Shown one piece after another: positions 22,155 to 34,285 of a stretch of 64,000 bases of DNA (position 1 is the first letter of the stretch; each line of letters begins with the position of its first letter). The stretch is from Epiperipatus broadwayi (taxonomy: Eukaryota; Onychophora; Udeonychophora; Euonychophora; Peripatidae), in contig JAQFVV010000017.1 in NCBI GenBank assembly GCA_028023455.1, positions 3,021,501-3,085,500 of the forward strand, read 5' to 3'. The translations under genes were made by a program, and so were the position numbers. The notes beneath the pieces are model-generated. The model saw only the letters and a list, made by a program, of their open reading frames with translations, was not told where the DNA came from and did not search any database.

Positions 22155-22420
22155 CATCATCAACCATTATCAAGCCACTGCATGATGAAGGTCTCTCCAA
22201 GTTCAATCCATCTCCGATCTTTAGCTTCTCTTCACATCACGCCCGCACACTTTCTTATTTCATCTGTCCATCTCATATGTGGTCTCTTTTTGGGTCTTTT
22301 ACAATCTCTTGGGAATACAGTTTAGGATTTCAATAGTCCATCTATTATCATCTGTTCTAGCAATATGTCCAACCCAACTCCACTTCAGTCTTTTAATTTT
22401 TTCAGCTCATTTGATAAATT
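22155..22420 (-). mobile_element. LINE-A (RTE-like) 3' end fragment
   Basis: Same 3' segment as 794-975, extended upstream: reverse-strand coding for the WIP(R/K)D region (GGTCTCTTTTTGGGTCTTTT side) and the GHI(A)R region (TAGCAATATGTCCAACCCAA on the plus strand). TCATCATCAACCATTATCAA is the ATG-repeat tail. Confidence 0.7.
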
Positions 22421-22429
22421 GTCTTCTCA

Positions 22430-23155
22430 TAATATATATAGAGAACAATAAATGGATACAAAAAATTGCTATCCAATTATTTATAAAAATTTATAAAAAT
22501 AAAAATCATGTATACAAAATCATAAATATTAAATAACAAAAAATGAAATAAAAAAAAAGATATAGAGTCTATAAAAGTAATTGTGGAATTTATGGTTTCC
22601 TATGGACAATTAGAAAAAAGAGGAAAAGAGTAATTAACAGAAGATAAATCATTAGTATAAGTTCATTGTTTAATATATTGTCACAAAATAGAATATCAAA
22701 AAAATATTAAACTATTACATTTTTTTGAATATTCTAATAGAAGAAAAGCTTATGATCCTAATTACATTAAATATAATAAATAAAAAGTATAGATGCATAC
22801 AAACATCTATACAATTAATAATTAAATATAAATGGGAACTTATATAATCTATATGTCATGTGTGATTATAAAGAAAAGATAGTACACATAGTTTTATATA
22901 AGCTTATTTTATTATTTCGAATATAAGAACCCATCAAGTTTAAGACATGGAAGGTAGGGTTTAAACTTGGAAAATTGGGGGAAATTTTTTTAATGATTTT
23001 ATTTAAAAAAAAAACGATATTAAACATTTTTATTTATTTAAATAGAAACGAAAATAAATACAATAAGCTCACCCAAGTTATTGCAAATATTCTTCAAACA
23101 TCTTATTTTCAACATTTTCATTTTCAGAACTTAAATTTTCATCTTAGCATGAAAT
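22430..23155. other. Unassigned AT-rich sequence
   Basis: Only short ORFs of biased composition; no family recognised. Confidence 0.35.
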
Positions 23156-23159
23156 ACGT

Positions 23160-23290
23160 ATATTGGTGATTATTTATCTTTTCAACATATATGTGTTTAA
23201 GTATATCAGTATTATTAGGTAGAGTAGAGAGTGGTGGGTCATGTGAAAGTCTGTGCTCATATACCCTATATATTCCATGAGGTTACATCA
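23160..23290 (+). repeat. Family B fragment
   Basis: About 23145-23165 retains TTAGCATGAAATACGTATAT, the last part of stem II, GAAA and stem III of a family B hammerhead, followed by the same TTTATCTTTTCAACATATAT and GTGAAAGTCTG blocks as 1-140. The CTGATGA half is missing. Confidence 0.6.
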
Positions 23291-23483
23291 TCTTCAGTAC
23301 TCTGAGAATAATTTTCTGTGTTTTTTATGCTGAAATAATGTTTCATTCATGATTCTTCAGTGACAACCATTATTTTTATTAATAGTAAATCTTTTATTAG
23401 CTGCATGATTGCCAATTCCTTCAGCAACCAATATAACTTTTCTTTTGAATTTAGCATGATATATAGACATTTTTTCATCATTG

Positions 23484-23822
23484 GTGAGTATGGATAATAA
23501 AAAAAAACTCAAAATTAAAATACAGCCAGATGACTTGTGATTCTGTACACAGCAAATATCAATGATTGTAATACTATGCATATATGTAGAGCATAAAACA
23601 AAGACATGATCATAGGAAAATATGATATCAGCAGGAATAAGATGTTAAAATTTTCATTTCAAATTAATATGAACAATAAAAAAACCCAAATTAAAATACA
23701 TCCAGATATCGCATGATTCTACATGGTGGATATCAATGACCATAATACTATGCATGTATGTAGAGGGTAAAGCAAGAACATGATCATTGTGAAATACAAC
23801 ATTGGCAGAAATAAGATGTTAA
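23484..23822. repeat. Two-copy tandem repeat, unit about 178 bp
   Basis: CAGCCAGATGACTTGTGATT, ATACTATGCATATATGTAGA, AACATGATCAT and AGGAATAAGATGTTAAAA blocks occur in the same order at 23484-23646 and 23664-23822 with modest divergence. No coding potential. Confidence 0.65.
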
Positions 23823-24592
23823 AAATATTCACTTTGAGTTTAAAATGCACTCCTCTTTTATGGTCCAAAATGTGAAAATGATGTGTGTCTTATATATGAA
23901 GTAATGTGGTATATTGGTGATAGATGGAAATACAAACTATAACTAGATAAAAAGCATCATTGCTTTTGAATTGTCCATTTGGTTGTAGATACATAATATT
24001 GTTATTTTTTCAATGCTGCATAATATATATATATAATACGTAAGTGTATACAGACATCTTGGTTATTTTGTTGTAGTGGAATGTACTGAAGGTTTGTGGG
24101 ATTGCTAATTACTTGGAGTGGTTTATCGGTATCAAAAACAAATTTTTATTTAATGTTTATATATATATAATAGCTATTTGAGAAGAGGAGGGGGAAAATT
24201 ACATTAAAGAATCTAGATGCTGCTATGTTAAATGACCTTAACATTCTCAGTAATATAAATGTTCTACAGAGAAAGGCAATAAAATGTTGCCGAAAAATAC
24301 TTTTTGAATTAAAAATATTTTTTTGCTGTATAATCCTTTCGAGTTTTATTTAATATGTTTATATGAATAACTAATAGAATAAATTATATTTATTTACGAT
24401 TTATGAAAATTTTCCAAGTATGTAAGATACGTTCTTAATGAAAAGAGAGATAAAGTATCTAGTTAGCAGAGTACCAAAATTAAATGATGATACCCAATTA
24501 TCATCAAGGGCACCTGCATGGTTCAATGCAATCTAAGAACCAAGGATTTCTAATTCATAGCTCAAGTTGTGAATGATGAACCATTTGATTAC

Positions 24593-24706
24593 TTTTTAAT
24601 AATAAACCACCAAACCTCACACGATCACTATTTCTTATGCTAGCACATTACTGTTATTAAAACAGGCGCTACTGTATGGAGAGTTTTGCCTGTTTTTAAT
24701 AATAAA
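24593..24706 (-). mobile_element. Family A mini-element
   Basis: A 14-bp direct repeat TTTTTAATAATAAA (24593-24606 and 24693-24706) brackets 86 bp that contain only the two ends of family A (CACACGATCACTATTTCTTA and GTATGGAGAGTTTTGCCTG), without the ribozyme. Part of the right repeat resembles the family's own end, so the duplication may be shorter than 14 bp. Confidence 0.6.
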
Positions 24707-26120
24707 TGATAGTTGCTATTAACTGCGACCATTTTAACTATTTATTTTAGTATCTCAATTTTAGAACATTTTAACTTCAATTTTTTCATAAATCATGAAA
24801 TATATATTTGCTGTGAAGAATTTATCATATATAGATCAAGCATAAGTCTCACAGAATTATCATCTAACTAACTTTTACTGTGTCTCAAGCTAATTTAGAC
24901 AAGATTATTGAAGTAAAACGAAGATATTCCAAGACAGAGCCTCTAGGCATTCATTTTAAATTACTTGTGAAAGACCAAATTCTTTTTAATATCTAATAGT
25001 AAAAACTTTACACTACAAAATATTAAGTAATATATTAGAAGATATGCATGCTTTGAAAATTAACATCTAACACAGTGACATATTCCCCATACAGTAGCAC
25101 CACCCAGTGCAAGCCTAAGTAATCAATGGATGCAAGAAGGTTTGTGCATGTGATGTTTAATGGTTTATGAACATCTAACTCCTAAGCTGACCAAAATGAA
25201 TTCACCATTATCGTGACCCAAGATATTAAATGGGAAGTTAATCTAAACAAGGATTAGATTATGGTAATTCATTATAAGATTAGCAGCTATACAATTATTT
25301 ATATGTGATGTTTGGAAAATTCTTCATCCTAAATATATATTTTATGCAATGTTTATATGTCTGATGTAAAGAAATAGCAATAATTGTTAACTATTATCAA
25401 TAATCATAATACTAATAGTTGTCCTATGTTGCTTAGCTCAATGTAGAATAACAAATTTTAGCACTAAAAACTTATCAGATCACATTCCATGTAACACATT
25501 AATTCTTAAACATTATGTGATCACTCAAGCAACAATCAATGCTTCAAGAGGTTTTCCTCTTTTATGATATGGTGTATAATCATTTTTGGTCAACAATACT
25601 TTTCTATTAACATTATGCATGCTAATCGTTTTCAATAAATACGTCATATAACTGTATAAAAAGCACTTATTGTTCTTATTTAAACTAGTTTTTTTAATTG
25701 AACCAAACATCATAATTTTTATTTTCTCCCAAAATTTTAGCATGATGTTTTAATTCAAATAAGAAACAAGTTTCTTTTTTTTTAAAAAAAAAGTGTTTTT
25801 TTATAAATTATATATTGATTTTATTATGAGTCAAATTTGGAAAGAAGGAAGAGAAGAATAATTTTTATGGTAGAGGTGTGATCCTATCATTTTTACTGTT
25901 TTTCAATTTTTCAGCCATATTATCTTTTAATCCACTATTTATAGATTCATTTCTACTTTCATTATTTTCTGTTATTTATTTCGTAAAGCAATATTTATAC
26001 ATTGCATCATTTTCAACAATTATCAATCTACAGCAAGATCCAAATTTTTTCACATCATACCAACAAGCTTCCTTTTTACAATCATCTATCTTACTTGCAA
26101 TATTTTTCTAAGTATTTTAT
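24707..26120. other. Mostly unassigned; one family A fragment
   Basis: A family A arm fragment lies at about 25080-25165 (CATACAGTAGCACCACCCAG, AATCAATGGATGCAAGAAGG). The rest has no recognised gene or repeat. Confidence 0.4.
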
Positions 26121-26121
26121 G

Positions 26122-26645
26122 ATACAGTAGTGCCACTCAGTGCCAACCAGAGTAATCAATGGATGCCAAAAGGCTTGTGCATAAATGCCCTATCTAGTGC
26201 TTACGCATCCAATATCCCCAGACTAGTTTTTCTGGCTTGTGGCCTTCATCAGTGAGGAGCTTTGGATCTGAGAGCACTACACCTAAATCTTAGGATCTAA
26301 TGCAACCCTCCAGCAGCCACTTTTTATCATTACTTTACTACAAAACTATGAGAATAAAATTGAAAACACAATAATATTTTCAATGTAAGCTCAATAGCTT
26401 ATACAGTCATATGGGTCTGACAGTTCAGTACCCATACATTTTGGTGTCTTTGGCTCTTTAACAACCATAGCCACTACTTTCCTATTAGACAGGATTGGTG
26501 TCAAATCACTAAACATCACATGATCACCATTTCTTATGCTAGCACATTACTCTGGTTGGCATTGAGTGGCACTACTGTATGGAGAGTTTTGCCTGTTTTA
26601 ATAACAGTAATGTGATAACATAAGAAATGGTTATCATGTGATATT
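26122..26645 (-). mobile_element. Family A fold-back element with hammerhead
   Basis: Begins with the family arm (CAGTAGTGCCACTCAGTGCC, CATAAATGCCCTATCTAGTG), passes the minus-strand hammerhead at 26216-26257, continues through CTGAGAGCACTACACCTAAA and CAACCCTCCAGCAGCC, and ends after an inverted pair of terminal blocks (CACATGATCACCATTTCTTA at about 26518 and its complement near 26630). GAGAGTTTTGCCTGTTTTAA at about 26581 is the opposite terminus. Confidence 0.65.
26216..26257 (-). ncRNA. Hammerhead ribozyme, family A, slightly altered
   Basis: Minus strand: CCTCA, CTGATGA, A-GGC-CACAA-GCC-A, GAAAAAC, TA, GTC, TGGGG. Stem I pairs CCTCA/TGGGG with one G-T wobble. Stem II is GGC/GCC, whereas most family copies have AGC/GCT. 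Two extra A after GAAA lengthen the stem III side. Confidence 0.55.
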
Positions 26646-28164
26646 TTATGATCTCTTGAGATCCAAATTATTACTTTAATTGTCCATCTATTATCACTTC
26701 TTCTAACAATATTACAGTATCTTAATTCTGTCAATGATGTCTGTTTGTATTCTCACCCAAATATTTAATTTTCAAACCCTTATTCAAACATACATTTCTC
26801 CATATTTCATTGAATGATCTGTAGTCTGGTATTCCTCTATTGTATCTAAATCTCAGATCCATAAGTAAGAATTGATAAACACATCAATTATAATTTTTTT
26901 TATATAAATAAGCATGTTTTTTAAGCTATTCATCTGTCTCATCTGTGGTCTGTTTCTAAGTATTTTATGTTCTCTTGAGATCTAATTTATTTTAATTATC
27001 CATTTATTATCAAGTCTTCTAACAATATTTCAGTCTCTTAATTTTGCAAATAATACATGTTTGTATTCTCACCCAAATATTTGACTTTTAATCTTTTATT
27101 GTTATTCCAACATATATCACATCATCACTAATCTTTATACTTACACAAGCTCTTTTTCACAGAGGCATAACTCTTCATGCAGTAGCACCAATCAGTGCAA
27201 GCCAGAGTAATCAATGGATGCAGGAAGGTTTGTGAATAAAATCCCTATCTAGTGCCTACTCATCCAATATCCTCAGACTAGCTTCTAGCTTGTGGCTTTC
27301 ATCAAACCTTTCTGCATCCATTGAATACTCTGACTTGCACTGAGTGGTGCTACTGTATAAAGAGTTTTGCCTCTGTGAATTCCAACATACACCTCTCCAT
27401 ATTTCATTGAATGATCTGAAGTCTGGTATTTTTCTACTGTTATCCAATTCTCACATTAATAAGAATTGATGACCACATCAATTACAAATATCTTTTTAAA
27501 TAAATAGGCATGGTTTCTTTAAGTTATTTTTACCAAAATCACTCCATCCAAGTTTAATTCTCTGATTAATTTCATCTTCATGTTTCCATCTGCATTAATA
27601 ATCTGATTAAGCTATGTATGGCTACTAACTTCTTTAATTTATGATTACCGACCTTTATTATTTTTCTTATGAAAAAATACATTGAACATTACTGTTTAGT
27701 ATTTATCTTTAGTTCTACTTTTTTACTCTCATGTGATAACTTTTGCAACATTTCCTGAAGCTCCGGAAAAAAAATCAGAGTATCTGCAAAATATAAGTGA
27801 CTTAAATAATTTCCTTTTTTTTTTAATCTTCTTAGCCTCCCAATTTACTTCTTGAAATTTAGGAGATATTGGTTCCTCTTATTATTCATCCTTACCAACA
27901 TTAATCTTCTTAATGTCACCATGTAATTTAACCACTGCTATTGGAATTTGATAAATTTTCTTTAGAATATGACAATTTCCTGGGTCTATATCTTACCGAT
28001 TAAGCGCTAATCACCCTGAAAATGCTTATAGAATCAAATGTCTTTCCATAATCTATAAATTGAAGCATAATGTTAAAGTACATCTACTAGCTCTTTCTAT
28101 AACTTCTTTCAATACTTGAATATGATCCATTGTGCTAAAATACTTTTTAATCCAGCTTACAAAT
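26646..28164 (-). pseudogene. LINE-A (RTE-like) remnant, partly duplicated and interrupted
   Basis: Minus-strand remnants of the post-palm and C-terminal LINE-A region. Two near-parallel copies of the terminal part lie at 26646-26900 and about 26935-27125. After the family A insertion (27125-27378), the sequence continues through 27390-28160 with the RT region: CCATCCAAGTTTAATTCTCT (rc encodes a ..LEWN-like segment) and ATCAGAGTATCTGCAAAATA (decayed FADD region at about 27773-27800). Stops are frequent. 28310-28560 probably continues upstream RT sequence. Confidence 0.6.
27114..27389 (-). mobile_element. Family A insertion in LINE-A with empty-site proof
   Basis: ATTCCAACATA at 27114-27124 and 27379-27389 brackets 254 bp of family A. 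The neighbouring LINE-A copy at about 26775-26830 runs uninterrupted across the same site (CAAACATACATTTCTCCATA), which confirms an 11-bp target duplication. Inside are CACAGAGGCATAACTCTTC, its inverted partner AGAGTTTTGCCTCTGTG, and a partial minus-strand hammerhead (GATGAAAGCCACAAGCTAG at about 27286-27304) that lacks the first core bases. Confidence 0.75.
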
Positions 28165-28178
28165 TTTATAAACAATTA

Positions 28179-28314
28179 AATAGGGATTTTATGCACAAGC
28201 CTTCTGGCATCCATTGATTACTCTGTTTGGCACAGGGTGGCACTACTGTATGGAGAGTTTTGCCTTGTTTATAAACAATTATGTGCTAGTATAAGAGATG
28301 GTGATCATGTGATG
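28179..28314. repeat. Family A fragment
   Basis: Arm sequence ATTTTATGCACAAGCCTTCT, CACTACTGTATGGAGAGTTT, then the opposite terminus GGTGATCATGTGATG. It interrupts LINE-A sequence. Confidence 0.55.
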
Positions 28315-28842
28315 CTTATTAATTTTAATTGGTTTGAATTGAAAGTTTGTTGTAGATGAGTTGTAATTATCTTTGTATTGTTCTGTAATTTTTAATATCT
28401 CTTTATTACCTTTCTTAATTTAAATATCAATATTATGATTACGTCCTCATAACCATATGTATATCTTTATCCATAGATATTTAATATAGTTTTTCCAACA
28501 ATTGTTCAACTTTTTTACATACTTCTTTTAAGATGTCATTAATATACTTCTAGAGTTTTCTCCTTCTTCATAGATTTCATTGCATGTCACATCACTTCAT
28601 TTTAAAATGATTAATCTTTATTTTTTTGTGTTTTTTATTACTTTATAATTCTTTATCAACTCTTTCTTAGATTTTATGATGCCATTTTTTTTTTTTTTAG
28701 TAATAATACATCTTTATTTTCTTATTGGTAAAATATTTTTTCTTCTGAAATCAAGATGTTGTTTTATACAATTTTTTTTATATCATTATTAACTTTTTAT
28801 ACTATTCTACAGAATTTCAGATATTCAATTTTTAAAACAGTA

Positions 28843-28998
28843 ATGTGATGTGATGTGATGTATTGTGGCTTCTCCTTAAACGAAGTCAAGAATATCTCAG
28901 CAAATTCTTTAGGCAGTAGTGCCACCTAGTGCAAGCCATAGTATTCAATGGGTGCTAGAAGGTTTGTGCATAGGAAATGGTGCTCATGGGATGTGTTA
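28843..28998 (-). mobile_element. LINE-B 3' end fused to a family A fragment
   Basis: 28843-28903 matches the 3' end of LINE-B (see 46262): a (GTGAT)n tail then GGCTTCTCCTTAAACGAAGT and AAGAATATCTCAGCAA. It stops abruptly and family A arm sequence follows (GGCAGTAGTGCCACCTAGTG, 28910-28998). Confidence 0.65.
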
Positions 28999-28999
28999 A

Positions 29000-29370
29000 T
29001 GGTTTTATATTCAATTCATCTTGATAGATCACTATAAAATATTATTTTTGTCATATATAGTTTCTGTATCAGCTGAAAATTCATTAATAAATTATTGTTT
29101 TTTTATATTGGCTATTTTTCTTGCAATTCTTAGTAGAGTATCAGTTATTTTTTTATTAATTTCAGTTAATTTGCACCATCTTCCAAATTTGTCTATATTT
29201 TAAAATGATCAAGTTCTAATTTGAATTCATTGGTGTGTTTCTGATGGTTAGGATAGACTGCTAATATTGTCTTTTTATTAAGTTCTCATCTTTCTAGTTT
29301 TGGGTTAATACTTATCTTACTTATCAATAATCATTTTCTGTGATAAATCTATTAAGAATATTACAATGTT
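29000..29370. other. Possible LINE-A remnant
   Basis: Lies between LINE-A and family A pieces and shares their composition; no motif is clear enough to place it. The plus ORF at 29021-29203 is hydrophobic by composition only. Confidence 0.25.
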
Positions 29371-29374
29371 GAAA

Positions 29375-29715
29375 TAAAACAGGCAAAACTCTCCATACAA
29401 TAGTGCCACTCAATGAAAGCCATAGTAGTCAATGAATGCCAGAAGGCTTGTGCATAAAATCCCTATCTAGTGCCTACTCATCCAATAACTCTAAACTAGC
29501 TTATAACTTGTGGCTTTCATCAGTGAAGAGCCTTGGATCTGAGAGCACTGCACTTATATTTTAGGATGAGTAGGCACTAGATAATGATTTTATGCACAAG
29601 CCTTCTGGCATCCATTGATTAATCTTGCTTGCACTAAGTGGCACTACTGTATGGAGAGTTTTTCCTGTTTTAATAACAGTTATGAGCAAGCATAAAAAAT
29701 GGTGAACATGTAATG
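29375..29715. mobile_element. Family A fold-back element
   Basis: Left arm AAACAGGCAAAACTCTCC, GTGCCACTCAATG; right arm GGCACTACTGTATGGAGAG, then CCTGTTTTAATAACAG and the outer terminus GGTGAACATGTAATG. The minus-strand core at about 29488-29530 is CTGATGAAAGCCACAAGTTA, then TAAGCTAGTT: GAAA is lost and stem I is broken, so the ribozyme is dead. Confidence 0.65.
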
Positions 29716-30138
29716 TTTAAGTTGAAATGCATATTTTCTGGAAATCAAAATATAATCCAATTCTGCTATACCTACATTTGGATATTTTTGTATCCATAAT
29801 TATTTTCTCAGAGAAGGAATTCATAATATGTAAAAAAAAACAGCTGCAAATTTTACAGGTCTGTGTCGACTCATTTCTGTCATGATAACCAAATTGATAC
29901 TTTACCAGTCCTAGCATTAAACAACAGTTTTAAAATGATGTTTAGTCTGATCAAAGGCATTTTCTAACTCTATATAAAAATCCTCTGTTTTTCCCTAAGC
30001 AATGAGATCATGTGTGGTCTGAAGTTTGATGAATTTAAGAAATAAACATTTCTAAATGGATTTTCCACTGACTAAAAAATAAATGTTCTGTGCTCAACTT
30101 CTTATTATGATAGTTAAATGTCTCATGATTTCCCCCTA
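29716..30138. other. Unassigned, perhaps old LINE sequence
   Basis: No ORF longer than 66 aa and no firm motif. Confidence 0.25.
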
Positions 30139-30139
30139 T

Positions 30140-30790
30140 CCATATGATTATTGTCATTTAACTTTTTTAATTAGATGGGATTTGAACACAGTCTTTCAAG
30201 CTCCCTTTAGCTATCCCCTCCATCTTATATAACTGATACACATGACCACAGACATGGAAAAAGATAAATGATCTCCAATATATGCATTTCATGATGAACC
30301 AGCATTCATCAATTGATTCAGATCTTCATCTCTCAAACTTATATATAATCTGTGCTCAGTTTATATTAAGATAGCAAATCTTTGAACTTCAATATTCTCC
30401 ATCCTCCTACTCTTCAATCATCGATATTATTGAAAATCTGATGATGGTATGTTCAAAGCCATGTTGATGTTAATATTGTTGTCATACCCATGTTGACATT
30501 AAGTCACTCTAACCCCTCATATGTAGAACCTTAATATGTCCATTTAAATACAGAAAGAGAAATGGGCAGAATTCAGGCTGAATCTGTAATATTTGAATAC
30601 AAGTATAATGTATCTATTAAATTTTATATGTATTAGAGGAGATTTGGACACCAACTTTCAAGCTCCCTTCAACTATCCACTCCATCTTATATAACGGGCA
30701 CACATGGTCACATATATGTGAAAAAGATAAATGAACTCATGTTGAACCAGTACTCATCAGTTGGTCCAGATCATCTTATTAAATTTATTT
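30140..30790 (-). repeat. Two family B copies, decayed hammerheads
   Basis: Minus-strand copies at about 30160-30340 and 30625-30780. The first has CAATTGATGAATGCTGGTTC then GAAATGCATATATTGG: close to the 3253-3292 ribozyme but with CTGATGA changed to TTGATGA and stem II weakened. The second keeps GACCAACTGATGAGTACTGG and has lost GAAA. 30340-30620 repeats the spacer sequence of the 7.4-8.3 kb fold-back (TCCTACTCTTCAATCATCG, GTTGACATTAAGTCACTCT). Confidence 0.6.
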
Positions 30791-30799
30791 TACCAGATA

Positions 30800-33700
30800 T
30801 GTGTGATTTACATTCAAACTGATTCGACTGTAGACCAAATTTTGTTCAAGAAGTTTAGATAGAAAATACAGACTGAAAAATTAAACACCAAGGAGATGTC
30901 AATATATTTTTAGTGATAAAACCAGGAAGAAAAACGACAAAACACTTTTTTTAAAATGTACCTATTTGAAAATAATATTTACTAAGGCTGTAACCTTTAG
31001 GAATAAGCGTCTGAAAAATTCGTAGGCAGGGACCTCTACAGGCCTTAGCCACAAGCTTACGCTAGGAAGAAAAGAAGGAAACCTTCTTTACTTCAACCTA
31101 CTTTTATATATGAATAGGTGAAGCTGAAGTGGTTAGATCTAAGAGTGTGAAGCTATTCAATACTTCACTAATTAAGTCCACAATTCTTATTATACATTAA
31201 TACTCGTGAAATCTTACGATTTACAAACGAGTCAATGGAAAGATCTTATAGTAAGAAATCTATTACGATAATTTAAAGTTGTAATTATAAATTTTATTAA
31301 ACGCACATTATTATATTAAGTAATATTTACTAATACTTCACTATTTCAAAATAATAATTTATTCTATGCTCTCTTCTTTTTTAAAAAGTGATTATGAGGT
31401 TACAGTATTTTGAAAATTCATAATATAAATAAATTAAATGAAAACTTAATTGTTTTTTTTTTTTAAAAAAAAAAAAAAAAAACAATCTCAAAAATGTGCT
31501 AAAGAATTAGCACATGAAATCTCACACAAGTATGACATACATTCTTCTTTATAGAAGATTTGGCAAAGCTTTAATTGTTTTTTTTTCTTTAATAAATATT
31601 TATATTTATAGACAGTTATTTTAATTGATGTTTTAATCTCAAATAACAAAATAGAATTTTATTCTCTTTCTCTCTGTCTCTTTTAACATGCTATCTGAAT
31701 TAATTGTTTGACAGGTGTTTCAAAAATACAAATACACAGACCAACAACATATACACATATATATCCAGACACAGAGCCTCTGTTTAAAAATGTTATATTA
31801 TTTTTAGATGCCGTCTAATCGACGTCAATTTCCTTCGATCATTTAAATGATATTCAATCTTTTCGAATATATATTTAACGAATAATATTTCTGTAATGTA
31901 ATATTCACTACAGCCCTCTCACGCAAGGAAGGAAATATACATAATGTTTTACTATTGCTTACTTCCATACAGTTTATCTGTTAACAACAGCTAACATTAA
32001 ACCATATTGTTACATCCAACACAGATATTAGTAATAAGACAATAAAAATAAATAAATAAACACAACAAATGTAAAAAATAAGACAAATAGAAATCAACAA
32101 AATTGAAAAATGTCCAGTAAATATATTTGTTTACACATGTATAGCAATTAATTATCTATTTATCTAATACGGTGTTTTATTTGTAAAAGTCATAAGGGAA
32201 TTACCCTGACACATGCACTGTAAAATTTTTTGTAAAACTGAAGAATATTCTCACTTTCTAAATATAAGATAGTCTTTGAAAGAATAAGAATGAATCCACC
32301 TTATCTTTTTACCTAAATTTATATATACATAGGCCAATCTAAAGTGTTTAGAAATGAGATTGTGAAAGTTTTAATCAATCACTTTTAATTCCATTTATTA
32401 TATGTTAATAAATGATATTTGCAAAATTTTTATAATTTACTGCAGCATGTCAGTGTTATGTAAAATGCAAAAATTGCACAAACATCATTTATTAATCATG
32501 CAATTTTTCATTACAATGTTTTTTTGGGCAAGGGTCAAGAAATTAAATTTACATTTTTCACTTTCTACTGAGAAATTTTGTGAACCTTTTTTTTTCTACA
32601 GCTTTAAAATTCATGTATATACTTTTTTCTAATATTTTAATTTCAAAAAAGTTGAAAAAATGTCAGGATAATTGAATAAGCAGATCTTCAAAGTTTCTTA
32701 AATTCTACAATGATGGGTGCCTTTTATATATTTGGTGATCTCAAATTTTGAGAGATTACTTTAAGAAAATAGTACGATGGTATAAAAACAGATTTTGTGC
32801 AAAGTTTATGATGCCATGTGGGTATAAGATCTTAAATTTAAAAATTAAAAATACTCCCCATCTGTTCTCTCTCCCTTATGGAAGAAAAATATGTTATTTC
32901 CCCAGCTAGACTAACAAACTTATTGCAAATAGAAACTCAATTTTAAACTATACCTGTCATTAGACATCTTCAATTTAGTATCTAAGATCTTATAAATAGA
33001 TAGCAATTTTTATATTAGCAATGAGTAAATTTTAAATGAGCGAAGAATTTTAAAAGAACAGAGTTAAAAAAATTTAAATTGATATGCATCATTAATTAAT
33101 AATGATTTTAATAACCTGATAAAAACTGACAATATATATAAACTTAAGAGCACTAAAATAGAAAATTTGCTACTCATATCTATAAAAAATAGTGATCTGG
33201 ATTTAAATTATTATAACAACTTAGGTTTGAAGAAAAAGAGAACTTCTTTTTCTTCATTAAAATCCAAAATAAAAGAGCTATTGTATAAGTCAATGGTTCT
33301 TAAAACATGTATCCATAAATCTGCTTTATGGGTTCTGTGGAAAAAATTGCAGAAATAATAATAGATAGATCCGGGCTCTTGTAACTCTGCATTTTTTGGG
33401 AGACTGTCTGCATCTACATTCTGTGGCTACATATGTTCAGTGTTGTCAGTTTATGTCTAACCTGTTGTTCAAATGACCTGAATTTATTCTGTCTGTTTGT
33501 TAGTTTCAAATGGTCAAGACATAATATCTATAACTGAACTGCCCACACACTTTTTGTGTAATTCATATATTATTGGTAAAGGTTTATTTAAAAATATTCT
33601 GCTATATCAAAAAAAACCCATAAATGTTTATTACTTTTTTTCTATATCTTATCAATGTGAATTAGGTTTATTAACATTGGTCAACATAAAAACAAACAAA

Positions 33701-34130
33701 TGCAAAAGACATTAAAACTTTGAGTAGGAAATGTGAATGCCACTGCCATTCATTCATTCATCCAAACACCAAGCGCACACTTTACATTAAATTTATTCTT
33801 TAATTTATTAAAAGTTTTTAATTTGTCTTCAATGATTCTTTAAATATAATGATAATATAATAAAACTAATATGCTCATGTAATTACAACAATTTACTTGT
33901 TTTATTGGCTTTCTTATTACTCTCCTATACACAATACTTTTTTTTTTACTTTCCCATAAAATTTCTATATTTTCTTTTGACAATTTGATGTTATTGATGA
34001 GTCACTTCCATAAAATATTAAGTAATTCTTTTGTAATTTTGAAATTTTGTATGTTAGTGTTCAGCTTAAAAAAAAAGTGAAATGTGTTCTGCAAATCAAC
34101 AAAAATTGAGAATCACTGGTGTAGGTTAAT
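30800..34130. other. Mostly unassigned; one family G fragment
   Basis: A family G fragment lies at about 31880-31935 (AATAATATTTCTGTAATGTA, CCCTCTCACGCAA; compare 41805-41865). At 31482-31535 a hairpin ATGTGCTAA-AGAA-TTAGCACAT is followed by GAAATC, ribozyme-like in shape but without CTGANGA. A T-run/A-run pair (31450-31483) precedes it. ORFs at 32402, 33167 and 33497 are short and unrecognised. Confidence 0.35.
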
Positions 34131-34133
34131 ACA

Positions 34134-34285
34134 GAAACTTTGGGTACTGATTTAGTATGTATTCATGGCCATTTTGAATTCTAAAAACTGCCCCAAACCC
34201 CCATTGCCACAACCAATCAATAAATGTGCTTTTTACCATTCATTACAAAATCATGATCGCATACTAAATCAGTACCAAAACTTTG
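34134..34285. mobile_element. 134-bp MITE related to the long-TIR element
   Basis: Termini GGTACTGATTTAGTATG (from 34143) and CATACTAAATCAGTACC (to 34276) are perfect 17-bp inverted repeats. GAAACTTTG (34134-34142) and AAAACTTTG (34277-34285) flank them, an 8- to 9-bp target duplication. Just inside, GGCCATTTTGAATTCTAAAA matches GGCCATTTTGAATTTCAAAA inside the 3742-5698 element, and GATCGCATACTAAA on the right end matches GATCGCGTACTAAA. No coding capacity. The duplication size suggests a hAT or MULE transposase acting in trans. Confidence 0.85.

Noticed and set aside
28165-28281. 14-bp repeat TTTATAAACAATTA as a target duplication for the family A fragment
   Set aside because: The right copy closely matches the family's own internal sequence between its two terminal blocks, and family A sequence continues beyond it, so it is probably not a true duplication.
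31482-31535. Hammerhead ribozyme (hairpin followed by GAAATC)
   Set aside because: No CTGANGA block precedes the hairpin.
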